From positions 1 through 39,581 of the forward strand of contig CASECF010000081.1 in NCBI GenBank assembly GCA_949286245.1: DNA of 39,581 nucleotides. The letters run 5' to 3'. Source of the DNA: an uncultured Alphaproteobacteria bacterium. Its GTDB lineage: Bacteria > Pseudomonadota > Alphaproteobacteria > CAAHEQ01 > UBA3637. Position numbers and translations under genes: made by a program. This document shows, piece after piece, positions 27,567-37,686 of the stretch (the stretch's first letter is position 1; the number at the start of each line of letters is the position of its first letter). Below the pieces are notes generated by a model. The model did not search any database and had not been told where the DNA came from. It was given only the letters and a program-made list of their open reading frames with translations.

Positions 27567-28513
27567 TGAAAATACCAATATTTTTAAAAAAAATTTTTCG
27601 AAAAGAATGCCGTTTAATTGATCAACTACCACCGTTAAATGGCTATATCTCTGAAAACGAACCCCTTCATAAAAAGAATTGGTTTGGTGTGGGAGGACGT
27701 GCGGAAATTTATTTCGAACCGGCGGATTGTTCTGATTTAGAACGTCTTGTTCGTTTTATGCCACCCGTACCCCTGACTATTTTGGGGGCCGGAAGTAATG
27801 TTTTGATTAGAGATGGTGGGATATCTGGAATTGTTGTTCATTTGGGACGATCTTTTTCAGAGATACAGGTTCAAAATCATTATCTCATTTGCGGAGCCGG
27901 AAGCGGTTTGATGGAGGTATCACGGATTGCCGCTCAAAATGGATTGGGGGGATTGGAGTTTATGTGCGGTATTCCGGGATCTGTCGGTGGGGCTATTCGG
28001 ATGAATGCAGGAGCACATGGTCGTTCCATTCAAGATATTTTGGTTTCTATTCGAGTTATGACAAGAGAAGGGGATTTTTTGACGATAGATCCGCAAGAGA
28101 CCAATATCTTTTCATATAGAAAATGTTGTTTGCCGGATGATTGGATTTTTGTGGAGGCTACCTTTAGAGGCACACCGGATGACTTAAAAAATATTCAAGA
28201 AAAAATAAAATCTTATAAGAAAATACGAGAAAACTCTCAACCTTTGGGTGTTAAAACGGCAGGTTCTACATTTAAAAATCCGGAAGGATTAAAAGCATGG
28301 CAGTTAATTGAAAAAAACGGATTAAAAGGGATGAAAATAGGGGATGCCGTTGTTTCGGAAAAGCATGCGAATTTTTTGATTAACAAGGGTCAAGCTTCGG
28401 CGCGTGATATTGAACGCTTGGGGGAGAAAATTAGATCGATTGTTTTGGAAAAAGAAGGAATTGCGTTGGAGTGGGAAGTTAAGAAAATGGGGGTTGAAAA
28501 GGATTTTAAATGA
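27566..28513 (+). CDS. murB: UDP-N-acetylenolpyruvoylglucosamine reductase MurB
   Basis: The 315-residue FAD enzyme reduces UDP-GlcNAc-enolpyruvate to UDP-MurNAc. It shows NWFGVGGRAE, FAD-binding ILGAGSNVLIRD, GIPGSVGGAIRMNAGA, and the active-site TAGSTFKNP. I chose the ATG at 27566, which overlaps the murC stop; a longer open frame from 27494 lies within murC. It overlaps ddl by 4 bases. Confidence 0.93.
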   Translation: MKIPIFLKKIFRKECRLIDQLPPLNGYISENEPLHKKNWFGVGGRAEIYFEPADCSDLERLVRFMPPVPLTILGAGSNVLIRDGGISGIVVHLGRSFSEIQVQNHYLICGAGSGLMEVSRIAAQNGLGGLEFMCGIPGSVGGAIRMNAGAHGRSIQDILVSIRVMTREGDFLTIDPQETNIFSYRKCCLPDDWIFVEATFRGTPDDLKNIQEKIKSYKKIRENSQPLGVKTAGSTFKNPEGLKAWQLIEKNGLKGMKIGDAVVSEKHANFLINKGQASARDIERLGEKIRSIVLEKEGIALEWEVKKMGVEKDFK

Positions 28514-29433
28514 AAAAAGTGGTTGTCTTGATGGGAGGGATGTCTTCTGAACGAGATATTTCTTTACAAAGTGGAGCGGGTGTATTAAAAGCCCTTGAAA
28601 AGAGCGGATATATTGCTGTTCCATTGGACTTAACATCAGATTTACAAGCTCTTGTTTCTCAACTAAAGATTGAAAAACCGGATGTTGTTTTTAATGCGCT
28701 TCACGGTCGTTTCGGTGAAGATGGATGTATACAAGGGGTCTTAAATATTTTGAAAATCCCCTATACACACTCGGGTGTTTTGGCTTCCTCGATAGCTATG
28801 AATAAAAGTATGTGTAAACGATTTGTTCAAACATTTGGAATTTCTGTAGCGGAAGAATGTTTTGTTTCTAAAGAAGGTTTGAAAGGCGAGGGGGCTCCAT
28901 TTTCTTTTCCATTTGTTATTAAACCAAATGATGAGGGATCTTCGGTAGGTGTTTTTATTCTTCATAATCAAAAGGAACTTGATGAGCTTCTGGAGCATTG
29001 GCCTTTTTCAAAACCTGTTTTAGCCGAAACATATATATCGGGAAGAGAATTATCGGTTGCCGTTACGGATCAAGAAGCGTTAGGATGTGTCGAGATTATA
29101 CCGGAAAAGGGATTTTATGATTATCGACAAAAATATGCAACAGTCGGGGGAGCTCGTCATATTATTCCGGCTCAGATCGATTCGGAAGATTATAAAGAGG
29201 CGTTAAGACAAGCTTTGATGATACATAAGCAACTGGGGTGTCGTGGTGTTTCGAGGACGGATTTCCGATATGATGAGACACGAAAAAAATCAGAAAGGCT
29301 TATTTTTTTAGAAATAAATACAAATCCGGGAATGACATCGGTTTCATTGGTTCCGGATATTGCGAAAACAAAATCGATTTCTTATGAACAGCTGGTTGTT
29401 AAATTAGTGGAGCAGGCTCGATGCGACGATTAA
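28510..29433 (+). CDS. ddl: D-alanine-D-alanine ligase
   Basis: The 307-residue ATP-grasp ligase makes D-Ala-D-Ala, the substrate of the MurF half encoded upstream. It shows VLMGGMSSERDISLQSG, NALHGRFGEDG, FVIKPNDEGSSVGV, and EINTNPGMTSVSLVPD. The length is standard for DdlB. Overlaps on both sides (ATGA with murB, 13 bases with ftsQ) place it in the operon. Confidence 0.95.
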   Translation: MKKVVVLMGGMSSERDISLQSGAGVLKALEKSGYIAVPLDLTSDLQALVSQLKIEKPDVVFNALHGRFGEDGCIQGVLNILKIPYTHSGVLASSIAMNKSMCKRFVQTFGISVAEECFVSKEGLKGEGAPFSFPFVIKPNDEGSSVGVFILHNQKELDELLEHWPFSKPVLAETYISGRELSVAVTDQEALGCVEIIPEKGFYDYRQKYATVGGARHIIPAQIDSEDYKEALRQALMIHKQLGCRGVSRTDFRYDETRKKSERLIFLEINTNPGMTSVSLVPDIAKTKSISYEQLVVKLVEQARCDD

Positions 29434-30218
29434 AAAAAGAGAAAAAACGAATTTCTTTGAAACTTAAAATAATGCTGGTTTTATTGGTTGTGATCAGTGT
29501 AGGAATTATCTCTTTTTTTATGAGTGATACCGGCAAAGAGACGATTCGAATGATGAATGGTGTTATTCTTAAAATTAAAGAAAAATCTCATTTAGATTTG
29601 GAGCAAGTGATTGTTGAGGGGCATGCAAGAACACAGCTTAAAGAGATTAATCAGGCTTTGAATTTAGTTCAAGGTATGCCCGTTTTTGATATTTCTCTTC
29701 AGGAAAAAAAAGAAGCCATAGAAAAATTACCATGGGTTAAAAGTGTTTCTGTCGAGCGATATTTACCTTCTGTTTTATTTATTAAAGTGATGGAAAAACA
29801 GCCGATAGCTATTTGGCAAAACAAAGGTAAATATTTTCCGATTGATGAAGAGGGACAACTGATTTTAGATAAAAAAACCGTTGTATCGAATGTCCTTTTG
29901 GTTGTTGGTGAAGATGCACCCGAACACACGCCTCAGCTCATAGAAATATTATCTCGATATCCCAAGATTGATCAAAAAGTAAGATCAGCTGTTCGAATTG
30001 GAAACAGACGTTGGAATTTAATTTTAAATGAAGTGGAGGACGGAATAGAGGTTTATTTGCCGGAGGCAGATATTGATTCTGCTTTATCTCGTCTTCAGAG
30101 CTTAGATGAAGAAAGCGATATTTTAAAACGCGATTTAAAAGTTATTGATTTGCGATTACCGGATCGTTTAATTGTTCAATCTCCGGCGTTGACAGAAGGA
30201 GGAAGACAGAAAAAATGA
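29421..30218 (+). CDS. ftsQ: Cell division protein FtsQ
   Basis: The 265-residue bitopic protein has a basic cytoplasmic start, one membrane helix (about residues 14-34), a POTRA domain (about 55-125; LEQVIVEGHARTQLKEINQA) and the beta domain with LPSVLFIKVMEKQPIAIWQN. It recruits FtsL and later division proteins. Position between ddl and ftsA agrees. It overlaps ftsA by 4 bases. Confidence 0.92.
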   Translation: MRRLKKEKKRISLKLKIMLVLLVVISVGIISFFMSDTGKETIRMMNGVILKIKEKSHLDLEQVIVEGHARTQLKEINQALNLVQGMPVFDISLQEKKEAIEKLPWVKSVSVERYLPSVLFIKVMEKQPIAIWQNKGKYFPIDEEGQLILDKKTVVSNVLLVVGEDAPEHTPQLIEILSRYPKIDQKVRSAVRIGNRRWNLILNEVEDGIEVYLPEADIDSALSRLQSLDEESDILKRDLKVIDLRLPDRLIVQSPALTEGGRQKK

Positions 30219-31468
30219 TTTCCCAAAAGAAAAAATTAAAATCTTTTGTGACGGTTTTAGATATTGGAACTTCTAAGGTCTGTTGTTTAATGGTTCGGTT
30301 TGGATCGGATGATCGACCGGAAGTGATCGGTATGGGATATGCTCCATCCAAAGGCATTAAAGCGGGTGCCATTGTTGATTTGGATAAGGCAACGGATTGT
30401 ATCGGAGACGTATTGGCTCAAGCCGAAAAACAAGCGGAACGAACGATTGAAAAAGTCATTGTGAATATTTCTTCCACACAGTTAAAATCCACTCATATTC
30501 AGAAAGAGATTGAAATTAGTGACGGGAAACCCATTACAGCCAGTGATGTCAAGCGATTGGTTGACAATGTGATCACTTCATGTATGTCAGACGGAAATGA
30601 GGTTATTCATTCCTTTCCACTCAGTTATACGGTTGATAAGGAACAAGGTATTATGGATCCGCGGGGATTGTATGGAAATCGGTTGGGTGTTCATATGCAT
30701 GTTATTTCTTTGCCGGAAAGTCAGGCTCGTAATTTGGTTTCCGTTTTAGATCGATGTCATGTCAGTATTGATATGAAAGTGGCAACTCCGTATGCTTCTG
30801 CTTTAGCGGTTTTATCAGATGAAGAAAAGGAAATCGGGGTGACGGGAATAGATTTTGGCGCCGGAACGACAACATTGGCTCTTTTTTTAGGTGGTGGATT
30901 GGTTCATTTAGGTGTCATTCCGATTGGCGGAAATGCTATGACACGAGATATTGCACAAGGATTAAGTACGTCACTTTCCGGAGCAGAACGTCTTAAGACA
31001 CTGAACGGTGCCGCCTTTTTATCGCCTAAGGATGAGTTGGAGCGATTAATTGTTCCGATTGTGGGAGAAGAGGAGGGATCGAATCTTCAAATACCAAGAT
31101 CAGATTTGATTCGAATTATTATGCCGAGATTAGAGGAGGTTTTGGAACGCTGTTCTAAAACACTGGAAGTGAATCCTCATTTTGTTGTTGCGACAAAGCG
31201 GTTTGTTTTAACAGGAGGAGGAAGCAATCTTCAAGGAATTAAAGAAAAGACCGCAGAGTGTTTAGGTGGTGTGACACGTATTGGAAAGGCATCCCCCATC
31301 AAGGGGTTATCAACTCAATTCGATTCTTATACATTTTCCACTTGCATCGGGTTGTTAAAATATGCGATAATAAGACAGAAAAGTTTGTTAAATGAACAAT
31401 CAGCAGTAAAGCCGGTTAAATATGGATTTTTTGGAAAGGTGGTTCAATGGGTACTTCAGAATTTTTAA
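30215..31468 (+). CDS. ftsA: Cell division protein FtsA
   Basis: The 417-residue actin-like ATPase tethers FtsZ to the membrane. It shows the phosphate-1 motif [12 protein letters not shown], the SHS2 (1C) domain region, [25 protein letters not shown], and a C-terminal amphipathic membrane helix ([12 protein letters not shown]). The length is typical. The ftsZ ATG lies inside its last codons (22-base overlap), and the ftsZ ribosome site is within ftsA. Confidence 0.95.
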   Translation: MISQKKKLKSFVTVLDIGTSKVCCLMVRFGSDDRPEVIGMGYAPSKGIKAGAIVDLDKATDCIGDVLAQAEKQAERTIEKVIVNISSTQLKSTHIQKEIEISDGKPITASDVKRLVDNVITSCMSDGNEVIHSFPLSYTVDKEQGIMDPRGLYGNRLGVHMHVISLPESQARNLVSVLDRCHVSIDMKVATPYASALAVLSDEEKEIGVTGIDFGAGTTTLALFLGGGLVHLGVIPIGGNAMTRDIAQGLSTSLSGAERLKTLNGAAFLSPKDELERLIVPIVGEEEGSNLQIPRSDLIRIIMPRLEEVLERCSKTLEVNPHFVVATKRFVLTGGGSNLQGIKEKTAECLGGVTRIGKASPIKGLSTQFDSYTFSTCIGLLKYAIIRQKSLLNEQSAVKPVKYGFFGKVVQWVLQNF

Positions 31469-32964
31469 ATGTGAATGAAAACGGTTTGTCGATTGGTTTG
31501 GCAACACCACCGCCGGAAGTTCTTTTGACCCCTAATATCGGGGTGATAGGGGTTGGCGGTGCCGGTGGTAATGCGGTGAATAATATGATTTCTTCAGAAT
31601 TGACGGGAGTTTCTTTTTTTGCGGCGAATACCGATGCGCGAGCTTTATCAAAATCATTGGTTGCCGATAAAATTCAATTAGGTGTTAATTTAACGAAAGG
31701 TTTGGGTGCCGGAGCCAATCCGGAAGTTGGTAAGGCAGCAGCCAATGAAACGGCGGAAAAAATCAAGGAATATCTGCAGGGCTTTCATTTGTTGTTTATA
31801 ACGGCAGGGATGGGAGGCGGAACAGGTACGGGAGCAGCCCCCGTTATTGCTAAGTTAGCTAAAGATATGGGGATTTTAACGGTTGGTGTTGTATCTAAGC
31901 CGTTTCGGTTTGAGGGAAGTAAGCGGATGCGAACCGCAGAGGCGGGAATTGCGGAATTACAAAAAAATGTAGATACGTTAATTGTTATTCCGAATCAGAA
32001 TCTGTTTCGAATTGCGGGAGACCATATGACATTTGCTGAAGCTTTTAAAATTGCGGATGATGTTTTATGTCAGGGTGTCAGAAGTATTACTGATTTAGTA
32101 ATGACTCCCGGATTGATTAACTTGGATTTTGCAGATGTTAAAACGGTTATTTCCTCTATGGGACGAGCGATGATGGGAACAGGTGAAGCGGAGGGTGAAG
32201 GGCGTGCTGAACGAGCGGCTGAGCAAGCTATTTCTAATCCGCTGTTGGATGATTCAACCGTCAAAGGAGCAAAGAGTATTTTAATTAATGTGTCTGGCGG
32301 ATTAGATCTCACTTTGAATGAGGTGGATACGGCTACGGAACGGATTGTTGCGGAACTAGATCCGGATGCAAATATTATTTTTGGGACCTGTATTGATGAG
32401 AATTTGCATGGGAAAATTCGAGTGTCTCTTGTGGCAACCGGAATAGAGCGTACCGGAGAGAAAACAATTGTTGAACCGACGCGTCCTGTGGTTCAAGAGA
32501 CAATTGTGAGTGTTCCGACCGTTTCGGAAATAAGTGATGTTTTGTCTGATGAGACTTCCCCTGAGGAAGCCCAGCCGACACTTATTCAAACAACCGTTGT
32601 TGTAGCGGATCATCCGAGAGAAGAGTTATACGATCGACCGCTTAAAACAGTGAATGTGGCTGTAGAAGTTGTTAATAATCCTGAAATTACACAACCTCCT
32701 TTGTTGGCGGAAGAAGTTCCCGTTATTGCGGAATCAGTCCCTATTCGTTCTGTTCCGGAGATAAAAGAGGCGGTTAATATGGAATCTAAAAAAGCAGATG
32801 CGAATGTTAAAACGATACGCTCGGGATTATTTGATTTTGTCCCCGGTTTTATGAATAAATCGGCCAAATCACGTGAAAAAGAACAGACCTCGCAACAAAC
32901 GAATCAAGTTTTTGATGATCCGTTTGATAATGTTGATTTGCCAGCCTTTTTACGACGTCGTTAA
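31447..32964 (+). CDS. ftsZ: Cell division GTPase FtsZ
   Basis: The 505-residue tubulin homologue forms the Z-ring. It has [13 protein letters not shown] near the start, the tubulin signature GGGTGTG (residues 123-129), the T7 loop with LDFADVKTV, and a C-terminal tail ending [12 protein letters not shown], the conserved FtsA-binding peptide. Between the GTPase core (to about residue 325) and the tail lies a long, Val/Pro/Glu-rich linker of about 150 residues, as in many alphaproteobacteria. GGAAAGGTGG precedes the ATG. It overlaps rsmB by 1 base. Confidence 0.97.
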   Translation: MGTSEFLNVNENGLSIGLATPPPEVLLTPNIGVIGVGGAGGNAVNNMISSELTGVSFFAANTDARALSKSLVADKIQLGVNLTKGLGAGANPEVGKAAANETAEKIKEYLQGFHLLFITAGMGGGTGTGAAPVIAKLAKDMGILTVGVVSKPFRFEGSKRMRTAEAGIAELQKNVDTLIVIPNQNLFRIAGDHMTFAEAFKIADDVLCQGVRSITDLVMTPGLINLDFADVKTVISSMGRAMMGTGEAEGEGRAERAAEQAISNPLLDDSTVKGAKSILINVSGGLDLTLNEVDTATERIVAELDPDANIIFGTCIDENLHGKIRVSLVATGIERTGEKTIVEPTRPVVQETIVSVPTVSEISDVLSDETSPEEAQPTLIQTTVVVADHPREELYDRPLKTVNVAVEVVNNPEITQPPLLAEEVPVIAESVPIRSVPEIKEAVNMESKKADANVKTIRSGLFDFVPGFMNKSAKSREKEQTSQQTNQVFDDPFDNVDLPAFLRRR

Positions 32965-34241
32965 TGAAACAAGCTCTGCATACTCGATGGACGGCTCTTA
33001 AATTGTTGAGCCTTGTTTTGGATCAAGGACAAACGGCTAAAGATGTTTTCACAAAACAGTTAGATACTCAAGAGGGAATCAATACGGCAGATCAGAATTT
33101 TGTTCGGACGCTCGTTTTGACGACTTTGAGGCGTTTGGGACAGATACAAATTATTTTATCTTCTTTTTTAAGTAAACCGCTTTCTCATAAGCAAAAAGAA
33201 GTGGAGCGAATCTTATTTTTAGGAACGGCACAATTGCTGTTTTTGGATATTCCGGCGCATGCGGTTGTGGATACCTGTGTGGAGTTAACCAAACAAGGGA
33301 AATTAAGTGCTTTTTCAAAACTTGTTAATGCCGTTTTGAGAAATATGGAACGACAAAAAAGAACAATTAACATTCCCCATCCCATCGCTAATTTGCCGAT
33401 CTGGTTAAGGATAAATTGGGAAAAGACATACGGGCTTGAAAAAGTAATGTTGTTTGCGGAAAAATTTGTTCTTCCGGCGCCATTGGATGTGAGCGTTCGT
33501 TCGAATCCGTCTGTCTGGGCTCAGAAATTAGGGGGTCGGCATTTAAATTTTTCTACCGTTCGACTCGATCAAGGAGCAACGATTTCGACTTTGTCGGGAT
33601 ATGATCAAGGGGACTGGTGGGTACAAGAGGCCTCTGCCGCCTTACCTGTTTTTTTATTTTCTGATCTTCACGGGAAAAGAGTCGCTGATTTTTGTTCGGC
33701 TCCCGGCGGTAAAACGATTCAAATGGCTGTTCGAGGCGCTTTTGTTGATGCGTTTGATATTTCCGAATATCGCTTGAGACGGTTGAAACAAAATATAGAA
33801 CGACTTCATTTGGAGAGTCAAGTGCGAGTGGCTGTTCAAAACTTAGAGGAGGCTTCTCCACAAGAAATATATGATGCGGTCTTACTGGATGCTCCCTGCT
33901 CAGCAACCGGTACGATTCGTCGACAGCCGGATTTGTTATATCATCGAACATCCAAAGATGTTGAGCGATTATCAGAACTTCAAAAAAAACTTCTTAAAAA
34001 GGCTATGGGGTTTGTTAAAGTCGGTGGAGAATTGATTTATGCAACTTGTTCATTGCAGTATGAAGAAAATGAAGCAGTGATATTAAGTGTCTTGCAAGAA
34101 GAACAAGGGTTTGAACGTGTTGCCGTTTCAGATCCGCATCTCAAGCCTTTCACGACTCCTGCGGGTGCTCTTTTGGTGACACCCGATCAAGATCAGGACG
34201 GTTTTTACGCTTGTTTGTTGCGTAAAGTGAAATCCTGTTAA
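32964..34241 (+). CDS. rsmB: 16S rRNA (cytosine(967)-C5)-methyltransferase RsmB
   Basis: The 425-residue protein has an N-terminal NusB-like RNA-binding domain (about residues 1-140) and a Rossmann methyltransferase domain. Visible are FCSAPGGKTIQM (SAM), LDAPCSATGTIRRQPD (Pro-Cys motif) and YATCSLQYEENE (catalytic Cys). It starts in a TAATG overlap with ftsZ, so it is translationally coupled to the dcw operon. In many relatives lpxC follows ftsZ; here rsmB takes that place. Confidence 0.9.
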   Translation: MKQALHTRWTALKLLSLVLDQGQTAKDVFTKQLDTQEGINTADQNFVRTLVLTTLRRLGQIQIILSSFLSKPLSHKQKEVERILFLGTAQLLFLDIPAHAVVDTCVELTKQGKLSAFSKLVNAVLRNMERQKRTINIPHPIANLPIWLRINWEKTYGLEKVMLFAEKFVLPAPLDVSVRSNPSVWAQKLGGRHLNFSTVRLDQGATISTLSGYDQGDWWVQEASAALPVFLFSDLHGKRVADFCSAPGGKTIQMAVRGAFVDAFDISEYRLRRLKQNIERLHLESQVRVAVQNLEEASPQEIYDAVLLDAPCSATGTIRRQPDLLYHRTSKDVERLSELQKKLLKKAMGFVKVGGELIYATCSLQYEENEAVILSVLQEEQGFERVAVSDPHLKPFTTPAGALLVTPDQDQDGFYACLLRKVKSC

Positions 34242-34286
34242 ATTTTGCTTCTGCTCCAATAAAAATTTAAGCTCAATTATAAATAG

Positions 34287-34346
34287 GGCATAATTTTTCA
34301 TTAAAATCAGAAATGAACGTATATGAGAAAGAAATAAAATTATGCC
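34287..34346. repeat. 11-bp inverted repeat in the rsmB-accA intergenic region
   Basis: GGCATAATTTT (34287-34297) and AAAATTATGCC (34336-34346) are exact reverse complements separated by 38 bases. It lies between convergent rsmB and accA in a 257-base gap with no supported gene. It is not a classic terminator because the loop is long, and its role is unknown. Confidence 0.5.
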
Positions 34347-34498
34347 GGTGTGATCCTGTTTTATAAGAAGAAATCCATTATTCCTAAACCGAATGAATGC
34401 ACGATTTCTGCAAATTATACGTGGAGCTATCTTAATAGCATAGTAGAGCATATAAATTGTGATGAGCTCTCATACGCAAATCATAATGAAGCCAAAAA

Positions 34499-35449
34499 TT
34501 ATTGTTCCAGTCGCGTCATATTCAGGAATTTCTCATGACGAGCACGTACTAATTCATCCGCAGTCCAATGAGACAGCTCAGAAAGATGTTTTTTGAGAGC
34601 TTTCCCGACATTTTGCATTGTTTCTGTCGGGAAACGATGAGCACCACCCAACGGTTCCGGTACAATTTCATCAATAACACCTAATTTATAAAGATCATCG
34701 GCGGTCAGGCGTAAAATTTCGGCTGCCTTGGGTGCCATTTTTGAATCTTTCCATAAAATAGAGGCACAGCCTTCCGGTGAGATAACGGAATAAATAGCAT
34801 TTTGAAGCATTAAGACAACGTTGCCGGCAGCTAGGGCAATAGCGCCTCCGGATCCGCCTTCTCCGATAATACAAGAGATGAGGGGGACTTTCAAATCCAA
34901 ACAGGCTTCGGTACATGCGGCAATGGCTTGTCCTTGTCCGCGCTCTTCTCCTTCGATACCCGGAAAAGCTCCGGCCGTGTCAACTAAGGTAATGACAGGA
35001 ACATTAAATTGTTCGGCTAATTTCATTAAACGGATAGCTTTTCGATACCCTTCCGGTTTGGCCATACCGAAGCAATGTTCCAGACGAGATTCGGTATCGT
35101 GTCCTTTTTCATGACCGATTACCATAACAGTTTCTTTCCCTAAAGAGGCAAAGCCACCGATAATGGCACGATCATCAGCAAAAGAACGATCTCCTGAAAG
35201 AAGAGAAAAGTTCGAAAAGACAGATTGGATATAATCAAGAGTATGTGGTCTGTTTTCATGTCTGGCAACACTTGCTTTTTGCCAAGCTGTCAAATTTTTG
35301 TAAAGAGACATGATTTGTTTATCTCGTTTTGTCGCTAATCGATCCAATTCTGCGACGAGATCTTCTTGTTGAGATGAATTACTTTTTTTTAACTCTTCGA
35401 TTCGCGAATCCAATTCCAAGAGCGGTTGTTCAAAATCTAAATATTGCAT
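34499..35449 (-). CDS. accA: Acetyl-CoA carboxylase carboxyltransferase subunit alpha
   Basis: The 316-residue protein starts with a helical segment (MQYLDFEQPLLELDSRIEEL) and has the crotonase-like carboxyltransferase core, including AKPEGYRKAIRLM, DTAGAFPGIEGEERGQGQAIA, and IGEGGSGGAIALAAGN. With AccD it transfers carboxyl from biotin to acetyl-CoA, the first step of fatty acid synthesis. The length matches E. coli AccA. AAAGGACCC precedes the start. It is convergent with rsmB and divergent from the next gene. Confidence 0.95.
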   Translation of the reverse strand: MQYLDFEQPLLELDSRIEELKKSNSSQQEDLVAELDRLATKRDKQIMSLYKNLTAWQKASVARHENRPHTLDYIQSVFSNFSLLSGDRSFADDRAIIGGFASLGKETVMVIGHEKGHDTESRLEHCFGMAKPEGYRKAIRLMKLAEQFNVPVITLVDTAGAFPGIEGEERGQGQAIAACTEACLDLKVPLISCIIGEGGSGGAIALAAGNVVLMLQNAIYSVISPEGCASILWKDSKMAPKAAEILRLTADDLYKLGVIDEIVPEPLGGAHRFPTETMQNVGKALKKHLSELSHWTADELVRARHEKFLNMTRLEQ

Positions 35450-35467
35450 TTTTGGGTCCTTTTCAAT

Positions 35468-35508
35468 TTGATTTTTTGCATTATAACGGTTATAATTGAA
35501 AAAGTCCA
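35468..35508. promoter_or_regulatory. Overlapping divergent promoters on a perfect palindrome (accA / envelope group)
   Basis: ATTATAAC-G-GTTATAAT (35480-35496) is a perfect 8+8 palindrome. It supplies a TATAAT -10 to each strand. Plus: TTGATT (35468-35473), 17 bases, TATAAT (35491-35496), toward 35550. Minus: TGGACT (35508-35503), 17 bases, TATAAT (35485-35480), toward accA. The two polymerase sites overlap fully, so the promoters should exclude each other. Confidence 0.65.
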
Positions 35509-35549
35509 GTGGTTAAAATATTTGTCATAAAAAAGAAAACAAAGGAGTC

Positions 35550-35822
35550 ATGGGGTCGATGCTTGCTTTTTTAACGGGTGTTTTGTGGATCAGTGCTATG
35601 TCATTGGTTATTTTTACGATTTTTTTTGTATATCGACAAAGTTTAATTTTGCGGTACCTTGTTTCAAAGATTAACAAAATTGAAAATCTGTTAAAGCAAG
35701 TGAGTGAACAACCTAAAGAAACTACAATAACGCATGTTTCCATTCAAAAAGATGAACCGTTGTCAAAATATGAAACTGTCACATTACCAGATGATGCCAA
35801 AATTGATTTTGTGGAAAAATAA
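35550..35822 (+). CDS. Small membrane protein with coiled coil, unknown function
   Basis: The 90-residue protein has one N-terminal membrane helix (about residues 5-27), then a basic, helical stretch (LVSKINKIENLLKQVSEQ) likely to form a coiled coil and an acidic tail. AAAGGAG precedes it. An ATG at 35550 is only 2 bases from that site and an ATG at 35559 is 11 bases away, so the start is unsure. Its stop directly abuts the ATG of the binding-protein gene, which indicates coupling. I recognise no family. Confidence 0.65.
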   Translation: MGSMLAFLTGVLWISAMSLVIFTIFFVYRQSLILRYLVSKINKIENLLKQVSEQPKETTITHVSIQKDEPLSKYETVTLPDDAKIDFVEK

Positions 35823-37604
35823 ATGCGACTTTGGATCTTTTTATTATGTATCTGTTGGGGGATGATCACACCTGTTTGGGCTGATACGTTTCAAGCCTCT
35901 GTTTCCCAAAGAGGAAAACCGAAATATGCTGATTATTTTATGCATTTTGATTATGTCAATCCGAAAGCTCCCCGCAAAGGTATTTTAAAGCAGGCAGCGT
36001 TTGGTTCGTTTGATTCATTTAATCCTTTTATCATTAAGGGGATTGCTCCTGCCGGAATTGGTTTGACACATGATACGTTGATGAAGCAAAGTGATGATGA
36101 AGCCATGTCTATGTATGGATTAGTTGCGGATGGTATTCGTCTTTTACCAAACAACGAGGGCGTTTCTTTTCATATCAATCCTAAGGCTAAATTTAGCGAT
36201 GGTTCCTCCATTACGGCACAAGATATTCAATTTTCTTTTAATATTTTAAGAGATAAGGGAACGCCGACTTTTCGATATTATTACAATGATGTTGATCGTG
36301 TTGAAATATCAGGAAGTGATATTGTGACATTTTATTTTAAAAAAGATAAAGAAAATAGGGAGCTTGCTCTTATTTTGGGTGATCTACCCGTTTTATCGAA
36401 AGCATATTGGACAACACACTCGTTTGATCGAACAAGCCTAGATATACCCGTTTCTTCAGGTCCGTATCGGATTAAATCGTTTATAGCCGGAAGACAGATT
36501 GTCTATGAACGGCGATCTGATTATTGGGCGATGGATTTAAATGTCAATCGAGGTTTTTATAATTTTGAACAAATACAATATGATTATTTTAGAGATACAA
36601 CGGTTGCATTAGAGGCTTTTAAAGCGGGTGATATAGATTTAAGATTCGAAAATGAGGCTAAAAAATGGATTTCTCTTATGAAAGATGAAAAAGTTTTATC
36701 TGGAGAAATCAAGATGAGAGCCTTCCCGCATCATTTGCCGAGTGGTATGCAAGGATTTGTTTTTAATCTTCGGCGTCCGATTTTTCAGGATCGCCGAGTA
36801 AGAGAAGCTCTTAATTACGCTTTTGACTTTCAATGGATGAATCAAAATCTTTTTTATGGATTATACACTCGTACTCATAGTTTTTTTGATAATTCAGATT
36901 TAAAGGCACCGGCTCATATAGAGACAGATGAAGAGGAACTTTTGAACGCCTATCGAGATATTTTGCCATCGGAAGTATTTCATGAAGTTTTCCAGACTCC
37001 GAATGGAAGTATGAGATATAAATTGAAAAAAGCATTAGATTTATTGGGGGAAGCTGGGTGGCGTGTTCAAAACGGTATTTTACAAAATGCGGAAGGCGTT
37101 CCTTTTCGATTTGAAATTTTATTGGATTCTGCATCTATTGGTGCGTGGGAAAGGGTGACACTTCCTTTTGTGGGACGATTAAAACGGTTGGGGATACATG
37201 TTGATATTCGTGTTGTAGATCCGATTCAATATAAAAATAGATTAGATCAGTTCGATTATGATATGATCGTGATGGTTTGGGGACAATCTTTGTCTCCCGG
37301 AAATGAACAGAGATATTTTTGGGGATCTCAATCGGCAGATGTTTCGGGATCTATGAATTACAGTGGAATCAAAAATGAGGCGGTGGACCAGATGATTGAA
37401 ATGTTGATTACTGCACGAGATCAAAAAAAATTTCTAACAGCAATCCACGCACTCGATCGGATTTTGTTGTGGGAGTATATCGTCATTCCGCATTGGTATT
37501 CACCGGTTCATCGATATATTTTTTGGAAAAAAGTTCATTTTCCGGAAAAAGTTCCCTTGAAAGGTTTAAATGTAATGACGGGATGGATTGAAGAAAATAA
37601 TTAA
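35823..37604 (+). CDS. YejA-like extracellular solute-binding protein, family 5
   Basis: The 593-residue periplasmic protein has a signal peptide (residues 1-20, cleavage after PVWA) and a family 5 substrate-binding fold. Landmarks are HFDYVNPKAPRKG, FDSFNPFIIKG, KFSDGSSITAQDI, RVREALNYAFDFQWMN and the C-terminal FDYDMIVMVWGQSLSPGNEQ. These match YejA-type peptide-binding proteins. Known relatives feed an ABC importer (yejBEF), but no permease or ATPase gene follows here. The ligand is unknown; peptides or wall-peptide fragments are plausible by family. Confidence 0.85.
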   Translation: MRLWIFLLCICWGMITPVWADTFQASVSQRGKPKYADYFMHFDYVNPKAPRKGILKQAAFGSFDSFNPFIIKGIAPAGIGLTHDTLMKQSDDEAMSMYGLVADGIRLLPNNEGVSFHINPKAKFSDGSSITAQDIQFSFNILRDKGTPTFRYYYNDVDRVEISGSDIVTFYFKKDKENRELALILGDLPVLSKAYWTTHSFDRTSLDIPVSSGPYRIKSFIAGRQIVYERRSDYWAMDLNVNRGFYNFEQIQYDYFRDTTVALEAFKAGDIDLRFENEAKKWISLMKDEKVLSGEIKMRAFPHHLPSGMQGFVFNLRRPIFQDRRVREALNYAFDFQWMNQNLFYGLYTRTHSFFDNSDLKAPAHIETDEEELLNAYRDILPSEVFHEVFQTPNGSMRYKLKKALDLLGEAGWRVQNGILQNAEGVPFRFEILLDSASIGAWERVTLPFVGRLKRLGIHVDIRVVDPIQYKNRLDQFDYDMIVMVWGQSLSPGNEQRYFWGSQSADVSGSMNYSGIKNEAVDQMIEMLITARDQKKFLTAIHALDRILLWEYIVIPHWYSPVHRYIFWKKVHFPEKVPLKGLNVMTGWIEENN

Positions 37605-37686
37605 ATGAGAAGGGTAAATACATTTTCTTCTTGCCTTATCGAAAAAAAAATTTTATGAATAAAGGAGAGTTGAAAAGGGAATCAGT

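Noticed and set aside
34128-34538. Open frames of 62-107 codons in and around the rsmB-accA gap
   Set aside because: They overlap the ends of rsmB or accA, have no ribosome site and no recognisable domain or codon pattern.
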